DNA from: Abelmoschus esculentus
Taxonomy: Eukaryota; Streptophyta; Magnoliopsida; Malvales; Malvaceae
Reading direction: 5' to 3'
Length of the DNA: 64,000 bases
Assembly: GCA_035048815.1 (NCBI GenBank)
Contig: JAUCBN010000026.1
Location: 11,477,501 to 11,541,500, forward strand
In this document: positions 57,346-64,000 of the stretch, in pieces
Layout: every line of letters begins with the position of its first letter
Numbering within the stretch: the first letter of the stretch is position 1
Program-made: the position numbers and the translations under genes
The notes under the pieces: generated by a model
What the model saw: only the letters and a program-made list of their open reading frames with translations
Database searches by the model: none
Told to the model about the DNA's origin: nothing

Positions 57346-57840
57346 ATCTCCCCCTTTTTGATATAATAAAATTAACTTGAAAAATTGTTTTTGAGATTGC
57401 TCCCCCTTTGTCAAATAAACTTTGAATAAGAGAATTAAAGACTCAAATCATTTAAGGTTCCTCTTATCCATTTGAAAGTCTTTGAAAAGCAATTTTTCAT
57501 AACATTCTCCCCCTTTTTGTTAAATAAAAAATGATTCAAACCAAGTTTGAAAAACTTTAAAGCTCATAACATAGGAAAATTTGAAAGATATCAATTGTTG
57601 AAAAATTAAATATCAAAATATTGGTTATGAAAACAAAAACTCCCCCTTACTCAAGGCATCACTAAGTGTTAGTCCAACATATATGATAAACTAGTTGAAA
57701 TAAAACAAAAAATTAGCAAATAAACACAAATTCAACTAGAAATTTTACCACACTTGAGTCAAAGGTAGGATGTGAAGCCTTCCTTCTTCAAGTGTCCTAC
57801 TTGTGTGTATGGAGCTCCCCCTTAATCTTGTACTTTGATG
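57346..57840 (-). other. Polypurine tract and four further PPT-like copies
   Basis: On the plus strand CTCCCCCTTT or CTCCCCCTTA occurs at about 57349, 57401, 57505, 57640 and 57815. The first adjoins the 3' LTR and is the true tract; the others repeat the same AAAGGGGGAG word on the minus strand within 470 bp, with no coding sequence. Confidence 0.8.
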
Positions 57841-57872
57841 CTCATACCTCCATCACACCTAAAATGAAAAAA

Positions 57873-59354
57873 TCAAGTAATTTTTGGTATCCAAATTGCT
57901 TTAGATCCTTTAGCATTAGAAGCACATAATTTAGTCCCCTTAGGAATCAATTTTTCAATTTCATCCCTATTTGTTGAAGTGATTAGTACTTTTGGGACCC
58001 AAACACTTCTAAAACATTTTCCATTTTCAAATCTAGGGGCACTAGATTGTTTCAAATAAAAATTTGATTTTCCCACATCATTTTTCTTTTGAAGTTCTTT
58101 GGAAATCAAATCTTTTTCCTTCTTAAGATCATCTAGAGCCATTTGATGATCTTTTTCCATCTTTTGAAGCAAATTTTGTAAATCCAAAACTTTAAGCTCA
58201 AAATTTTTTAATTTTGCTTTAATTTCGAAATTGGTTTTTGAAAGCAAATCATTTTCTAATTTAAGCTTTGAAATCATCTTTTTGTTTTTAGAAAATAAAG
58301 CCTTGAACTCAAAAGCCAATTTATCATAGGCTTCTTGTAACTCACCAAATGAATATGAATTTAAAAAAGATGAGTTAGAAGTTACCTCTCCCTCATTGAG
58401 GGCCATCAAGCATAGGTTGGCTTCTTCATTTTCGTTGGAGTCATCATCACTCTATGTAGCCACATATGCTTGCTTCTTGGAAGATGATCCCCTTTTGATT
58501 GACTTGTGGGAGTCCTTCATCTTGTTCTTGGATTCGTGCTTTGAGGATTTTCTATTTTTGTTCCTCACGAATCGATCGAAGTCAATGAAGAGTTGGGCAA
58601 GCTCTTCATCTTCTTAACTATCCTCCTCACTTGAATCTTCAAAGTGGATGCACTTGGAGGATTTTAGAGCAATGGTGTTGACATTTACACCAAGCTCTCG
58701 AACCTTCTTGTTCCCCATCGCTCTAATCTCTTCCTTCTTCCTCTCCTCTTGTCTTCCTTTCATCATAATTTGATGTGTGAGGAGTGACCCCATGAGTTCA
58801 TCAAGCTTGAGTGTCTTTAGATTTTTGGCTTCGATGATGGCGGTCCTTTTTGAGTCCCATGACTCGGGAAGGGAATAGATGAGCTTACGAACAAGCTTCT
58901 CCTCCGGAATGATCTCTCCATATCCTCTAAGTCCATTGGTGATGGTGGAAAATCGATCGAACATCTTTGCTATGTCCTCTTCCGGATTCATCTTGAAGTT
59001 CTCATACTCTTGATTGAGGAGTCCAATCTTGGTCTCTTTTACTTCGTTTGTACCCTCGTATGTGACTTCTAGCTTGTCCCAAACTTCCTTGGCACTTTCA
59101 CAAGAAGATATCTTCTCATAGATGCTTGGATAGAATGCTCAAACAAGAATGTGCAAAGCTTTATGGTTAAGCACCATCTTCTTGCGATCTTCAATGCTCC
59201 ATTCCGCCTTTGATCCTTTTGGAACAAATGGTCCTTCTTCAACTATATCCCATAGCTTTTAGTCTCTAGAGTTGATGAAATACTTCATCCTTATCTTCCA
59301 TTGGGAGTAGTTGGACCCATCAAAGAAAGGTGGCTTGTCAATGGATTGAGTCAT
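57873..59354 (-). pseudogene. Gag of the gag-only element, zinc knuckle missing
   Basis: One frame from ATG 59354 (MTQSIDKPPFFDGSNYSQWK) to 57873, about 490 codons, interrupted by four stops and no frameshift: TAA near 59261, TGA near 59135, TAA near 58616, TAG near 58457 (a Trp position by comparison with the full copia gag). Motifs: IYSLPESWDSKRTAIIEAKN, LMGSLLTHQI, then a Lys/Ser-rich stretch (NKNRKSSKHESKNK) exactly where the full copia has CX2CX4HX4C, then the acidic and coiled-coil tail ELQEAYDKLAFEFKAL and repeated VWVPK/IWIPK motifs. RNA binding, if any, would rest on basic residues. Confidence 0.88.
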
Positions 59355-59432
59355 GGAATATCGGTTGATCGGTAATTGGTCGAGCTCTCCGGATCTTCTC
59401 AATAGGATGTTAATCCTCCTCGATTGAGCCTC

Positions 59433-59444
59433 GCTTTGATACCA
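59433..59444 (-). other. Primer binding site of the gag-only element
   Basis: Minus strand TGGTATCAAAGC, one transition away from the standard TGGTATCAGAGC, two bases inside the 5' LTR. Confidence 0.9.
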
Positions 59445-59446
59445 AT

Positions 59447-60520
59447 TGTTAGGCTTGGAGTGGCTTGATGCACAACCGATTAAATTGCCAATTTGATGGA
59501 GAAAAAACACTTTGGGTGGTTGGTTGTGGAAGCAAAATGATAAGAGTTGAACACAAGGATTTTAGAGTGGTTCGGCCTTCGAACAAGCACCTACATCCAC
59601 TACCTTAGCTTCCCACTAAGAATTTCCAAATTCACTAAGAATTTCAACCTTTTGAGGCCAAAGGGATAACCTTACAATCCTAGACTCAAACCTAAATCTA
59701 GCATCCAAAGTTCACAATCGAACTTTGGTAATTCACTCAAACAAGAAGAAACTTAGCAAACTTGAATCCTTCTAATAAGGTTAATGTTTGCAACTAATCA
59801 CTCACCCAATTCCTAATTACACTTGAGCATATATTGACAATTAAGCTCACAAGTGTTTGTCTACCCAAACAATAGGAAATTAAGCACTAAGACAATTTTT
59901 TGATCATAATGTTGTTACAAGTGAAGCATTAGTCTTCTCTTGATGCTTGAGGCTTCCTTTTATCATCCCAAATGAGCTTCTAGCCTTTTATGACCGTTGG
60001 GGATGTTTTGGAGCCATTTGGAGTTAATTACAAGGCATATTTTTGTTTCTAGTGCAGGTGGTATCGATACCGCTTGAATTGGTATCGAAACACCCTCTTT
60101 GAAAAATAGCCATTGACCTGCATTTAAGAACTGATATCGATACCGGTATCGATACCGCTCTTAGCCGTTGTTTTTTTTTTATAAAATCATTTTGACCGTT
60201 AGGGGTGTTTCGAAACAGGGTTCGAAACAGAGCATCACAGTGGCAAAAAGGTATCGATACCAGTATCGATACCACTGTGGTTTTGCCTTTGAAACCATGG
60301 TATTGAAGAACAGGTATCGAAACACCTTAAGTGTGTATCGAAACACCTGGGTTAAAAACACTTATTTGGTTTCTTTAAATCGTTTAAAACATATTTAAAA
60401 TCACTCAAAAACATCTTAAATATATTTTCAAGTAGTTTGGACATAAGAACCATTTTTGAAATCTTTTCAAATTTGTCCAAAACTATTTTTTAATTATTAT
60501 ATCAAAATATTAGTTCTACA
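59447..60520 (-). repeat. 5' LTR of the gag-only element
   Basis: 1074 bp, starts TGTAGAACTAATATTTTG at 60520 and ends CCAAGCCTAACA at 59447. Motifs from 60059 to 60340 include two tandem palindromes; a TATA-like GATAAAAGG is at 59956-59964. Confidence 0.93.
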
Positions 60521-61495
60521 AGATTCCATCAAACCTCTGAAATTTAAAGTTCTTTATTGAAATTCCCATGTTATTGGCTTGGTATAATTGTTTCTACTCT
60601 TGTATTTTAAGAAAAATCGCTTTTTCGATCAAAACCTATAAAGGTTTTTAACCCATTGTTTTTGGATCCTAAATTAATGATTTTGAATTTATTAGGATGT
60701 TAATAACATGTCTAATATATCTAATCCTGTACTAAAGCTTAGGTGAAGTTTGAAGAGTTTTGTAAAGTTTTCGGTTAAGGTTTTGATAGGTTTTAAGGGA
60801 TACTATGTATTGGTTTGAGTTGAGGGATGTTCGGTTGCGTTTTAATGCAATAAACCATGATCTTTTGATGATTGAATCAAGTCAATAGGTAGAGAAGCAA
60901 GTTTGAAGGAGATCAGAAAACCGAATCGTGTTTTCGGGCGACTTGTCGAGTAAGTTTAAGTTTTGGTGAGAGGATTCTGAGAGTGGGCTTCTATGGAAAT
61001 GTTTTACTTTGTTTTTCAAAAGTTTAGGTGTGTAGGGAAGGTGTGATAAACTTCCATATACTCGAAAGTACATTTAAAGTATTACTTTCTTAAAGGTTCC
61101 CATATTATGTCGTGTTTTTACTATGTTATTTGTCATGCTCTTATTGTGTTGTGCATATGTGATTATGTATGTATATAAATTCTCATGAAACTGTTTTTAA
61201 AGAGATTTTATATACATTCAATGTTTCCGCAATTTTTTTTTAAAAAAGATAAAGTTGGTTTTATCGGTTTTTTCAAGTGATGCATGAAAAATGGGATACA
61301 TGTGATTTGAATTCTCTTTTGAATTAAGTTTTGAGCATTGATTTTTGATAATATATTGGATATTTAAGTGATGAACCTTATGGGATAAGTTGATCAATCA
61401 ATAGGGTCTAGAGTGTAGTATAAATATTCAAAATTCGTACGTGTGTAAATTCCTTGTGTGTTGCATATTGACTTTTAGCCTAATATTGTGTGATG

Positions 61496-61612
61496 AGGGT
61501 AGTACTGTCACATCCAGGTTGATAGGGGTAGTACTATCACCAGACACCAAGGTGAGACTTATTATATTGGGAGTAGTACCAACATGTGCATGCTCTGGGT
61601 AGTACTATCATG
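61496..61612 (+). repeat. Irregular GGGTAGTACTATCA repeats
   Basis: Four copies of GGTAGTACT or GAGTAGTACC at about 61498, 61537, 61571 and 61598. Position in the LTR corresponds to the 48-51 bp repeat of gypsy 2, so this is a repeat-prone LTR segment. Confidence 0.75.
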
Positions 61613-62660
61613 TGGTTTTCCATTTATCCAAACGATTTAAGATAGTACAAATCAGATCACTAGCGCCAATATGTGTGTTTGTTTTTCAAAGGTAAGTGTC
61701 ATGGTATTTACTTGTTTACATATGGGATTATGCATGTGTTTTTAATAAGGTTTTGTGCATTGTTATGCATGTGATTTGAGCATTGCTACATTATTAGCAT
61801 GTAAGACTTGATATTTGTGCATTGAGATACATGTGTAAGGCTTACTACGTAAGTAACATGTAAGACTTGTGTTTTTACTTATAAAGCATGTGATTTCAAA
61901 GAGGTATATTTTACAAGAGCTTAATAATGGCATCATTAGCCATGACTTATTGATACTTATTGAGTTTTAAAAGTGGTGTTGTTAGCCATGAACGTTTTGT
62001 TTTATAAAGAGTATGACATGTGTTTTTAAATCGATCAAATCGGTTTATTATGGATTGTATTGCAAGGTGTTTTCAAATGAGTTCTAAATTTGTTTCATTC
62101 TCTCACTAAGCTTTATGCTTAACCCTCTCTTTTACCTTGTAATACAAGATAAAAGATGTTGAGGCAGCAAAAGCAAACAAGGATTCCATGTAATCGCCAA
62201 GTAAGAGCTCAAATATGTCTTTTTATAACATTAGTAGTAAGAGAGAGCCATGGGGATAGTTTACGATGTTAAGAATATTGTTATGTTGATGAGACTTGTA
62301 GTAGTTATATTCTTATATATATTTGATATTTATCAACATTGGTGTTGCTTGAAAAATAACTTAGTGAACCTATGTGTTTTTGGTTATTTTTGCTTGAATA
62401 TTATATATGACCTACTTTTATGTTAATGAGGTATTTTGAGATTTATTATATGTTAATTTGAAGTTATGTTATACCATGTTTTCAATGTTGAAGTATGCTT
62501 GTGTATTGTATGTTTTGATTATGGAATTAGGTGATATTGTATCTAGAAGAACTGTTGTTACATGTGGATTAGGCCCTTAGGTACTCGTATGCTTCTAGAG
62601 AGGCTTTGAAATTCGTCTAAGGCTAATAACTTGAGTATTTTGCACTTTCTGGGCAGAGAA

Positions 62661-62990
62661 TTTCGATACCTCTTCATAGGGTATCGATACCTAGGCAAAA
62701 ACATGAAGATTTCTAGGAAACTTGGCCTAAGTATCAAAACTGCATGAACTGGTTTCGAAACGATAGTATGTTTTTGATAGGCGTATCGATACACTCATAC
62801 CGAGTTCCGAAACCCATTTTTACAATAACAAAACATATCTAAACGGGGACCAAGCTGTATCAAAACGTGAGTTTGTTGCACAGGAAATCAAGCGAGTCAT
62901 CAAAGGTGTATTGAAACACTTAAGTCCTATTTCAATACCCCCTTGTTGTTACATTGGTATCGAAACTGGGACAGGGCATTTTGATACCCC
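62661..62990 (+). promoter_or_regulatory. GTATCGATAC motif cluster in LTR B
   Basis: Perfect or near copies at about 62663, 62683, 62783 and 62955 plus half-sites with T-to-C changes. It lies upstream of a TATA-like box at 63022. Regulatory role is inferred from position only. Confidence 0.5.
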
Positions 62991-64000
62991 TGACAGTTAA
63001 TATCGTTATAGGCTAGTTTAAACTATAAAACTTCACTTTTTGTTCAGCAAACTTTGGGGAAACAATTAGATAACTTGTAGACACTGTCTTAACTTGTAAA
63101 TTTAAGTCAAAGCATGAAATATACTTAATTAAATATTGATAGCCTTAATTTCACAATTAGAGTATGAAATTCTAGAAATCACAATTAGGTCCTTAAAACT
63201 TGCTCGATAAAATTAGTACTTTTTTCCGCTACAAACTCAATCCTTGCATGAACATATAGGATCTAATTAAAGCATTTAGATAAGATTAAAGAAAAATATT
63301 TAGGTTTGTTTATCGAAGTGAGTCTTCGGGCTTCGATATTCCCCATGTAGCTCGTTCGAGTCAGGTGGCATCTAGACTGGGTCGAGGGGGTTACAAAATT
63401 GCTAAATCGGTTTAATATGTGTTACATTGCAATGAGATTTTATACTTGTTTTTATTCACTCACTAAGCTTATGCTTACCCTCCCATTTACCTTGTAATAC
63501 AGAGTATTTATTGTGGAGGCAACAAGGGGAAGCAAGGATCCAGGTAACCGCCAAGTGAAAGCTCAAGTATGTCTTAATAACATTAGTTGTAGTGAGAGAG
63601 CATTGAGATATCATATCATATTTAGATTGTTGCGTATGTTAAAGATCCTATGAATGACTAAGATGATTATCTTTGTTGGTGTTAGCTTTGTGACTTGGAT
63701 TTGAATATGTATATTGGTATTTCTTTAGTTATAATAAAAAGTTATATTGAAGTTTGATTCTAGTTATCTCTATTTATGAATTAGCGTGTTGTTGATAATA
63801 AAGCATAACTACTTATGAGTTCAATCTATGATGTGGTTATTTAGGTTAGAATACATACAGAAATCATTTTGAGCATATTGTTGTTTTTCTTATAGTGTTT
63901 ATGAGATTGATGAATTTGAAGCATGCTTTTAGGAGTTTTAATATATTGTTGTTAACTAGGTTGCAATGTATCTAGTAAGTTGTATATGATATATGGATAA

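Larger units (their letters stand above)
56286..60520 (-). mobile_element. Gag-only copia element (TR-GAG-like), TSD AGATT
   Basis: 4235-bp element on the minus strand with two similar LTRs (56286-57345, 59447-60520), initiator-Met primer site with one change, one gag reading frame and polypurine tracts; no protease, integrase, RT or RNase H is present. Perfect AGATT duplications at 56281-56285 and 60521-60525. LTRs look alike nearly throughout, so insertion is recent relative to its surroundings. Non-autonomous, probably mobilised by a copia related to the element at 25714-35147. Confidence 0.93.
55710..63395 (+). repeat. Gypsy solo LTR B with TSD AAATT, split by a copia element
   Basis: Starts TGAAACGCCCC at 55710 and ends GAGGGGGTTACA at 63395, flanked by perfect AAATT duplications (55705-55709 and 63396-63400). 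Net length is about 3.4 kb after removing the nested element. Contains irregular GGGTAGTACTATCA repeats (61496-61610), a GTATCGATAC cluster (62661-62990) and a TATA-like ACTATAAAAC at 63022-63031. Confidence 0.92.
53679..64000 (+). repeat. Gypsy LTR A, split by solo LTR B
   Basis: Arms at 53679-55709 (start like TAACGCCCAAAAAATGGTCC) and 63401 to the right window edge. The right arm resumes with GCTAAATCGGTTTAATATG and CTTACCCTCCCATTTACCTTG, the counterpart of 62036-62155 in LTR B. Its end lies outside the window, so it cannot be said whether it is solo or part of a larger element. Confidence 0.82.

Noticed and set aside
1..64000. tRNA, rRNA or snoRNA genes
   Set aside because: I looked for cloverleaf boxes and rRNA-like conserved stretches and saw none; tRNA-like matches are primer binding sites only. 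A tRNAscan run would settle it.

Overview
The window is plant nuclear DNA from a eudicot: about 90% retrotransposon-derived, AT-rich spacers, plant-type introns and two plant gene families. I cannot fix the species; the general look would fit a Malvaceae-type genome, but that is only an impression. Only one intact protein-coding gene is visible, a GT92 beta-1,4-galactan galactosyltransferase (GALS family) at 37.7-39.4 kb with one intron. A second host gene, an SD3-1-type G-type lectin receptor kinase at 10.0-12.3 kb on the minus strand, is a near-complete pseudogene with three lesions.

Layout: 1-9.7 kb holds two Athila/Tat-type Ty3/gypsy elements on the minus strand, copy 1 inserted inside copy 2, with a third-party solo LTR (TSD GTAAG) in the protease of copy 2. 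9.7-15.3 kb holds the lectin-kinase pseudogene and AT-rich spacer with degenerate telomere-like repeats. 15.3-22.7 kb is a plus-strand chromovirus (Tekay/Del-like gypsy 1) hit twice by solo copia LTRs (TSDs TGCCA and GTATC). 22.7-36.4 kb is a minus-strand chromovirus (gypsy 3), split by a solo gypsy LTR that is itself split by a 9.4 kb Ty1/copia element with gag, pol and an extra third ORF. 36.4-37.2 kb is a 186-bp tandem array just upstream of the GALS gene.

After GALS come a spacer, the 3' end of a LINE (41.0-42.2 kb), the 3' LTR and 3' UTR of another Tat-type element (42.2-45.2 kb), a plus-strand chromovirus with readable gag-pol (gypsy 2, 45.2-53.4 kb), a 0.27 kb Athila LTR fragment, and a three-level nest (53.7-64 kb): a gag-only copia element (TSD AGATT) inside a solo gypsy LTR (TSD AAATT) inside another gypsy LTR.

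The most striking signal is a palindromic motif, GTATCGATAC, and its half-sites GGTATCGA/TCGATACC. It occurs in clusters in LTRs of both Ty1/copia and Ty3/gypsy families, each cluster lying just upstream of a TATA-like box. In four copia LTRs compared, the nearest motif is 91-96 bp from that box. The copia third ORF, the zinc-knuckle-less gag-only element and the higher-order 186-bp array are the other main candidates for something undescribed.
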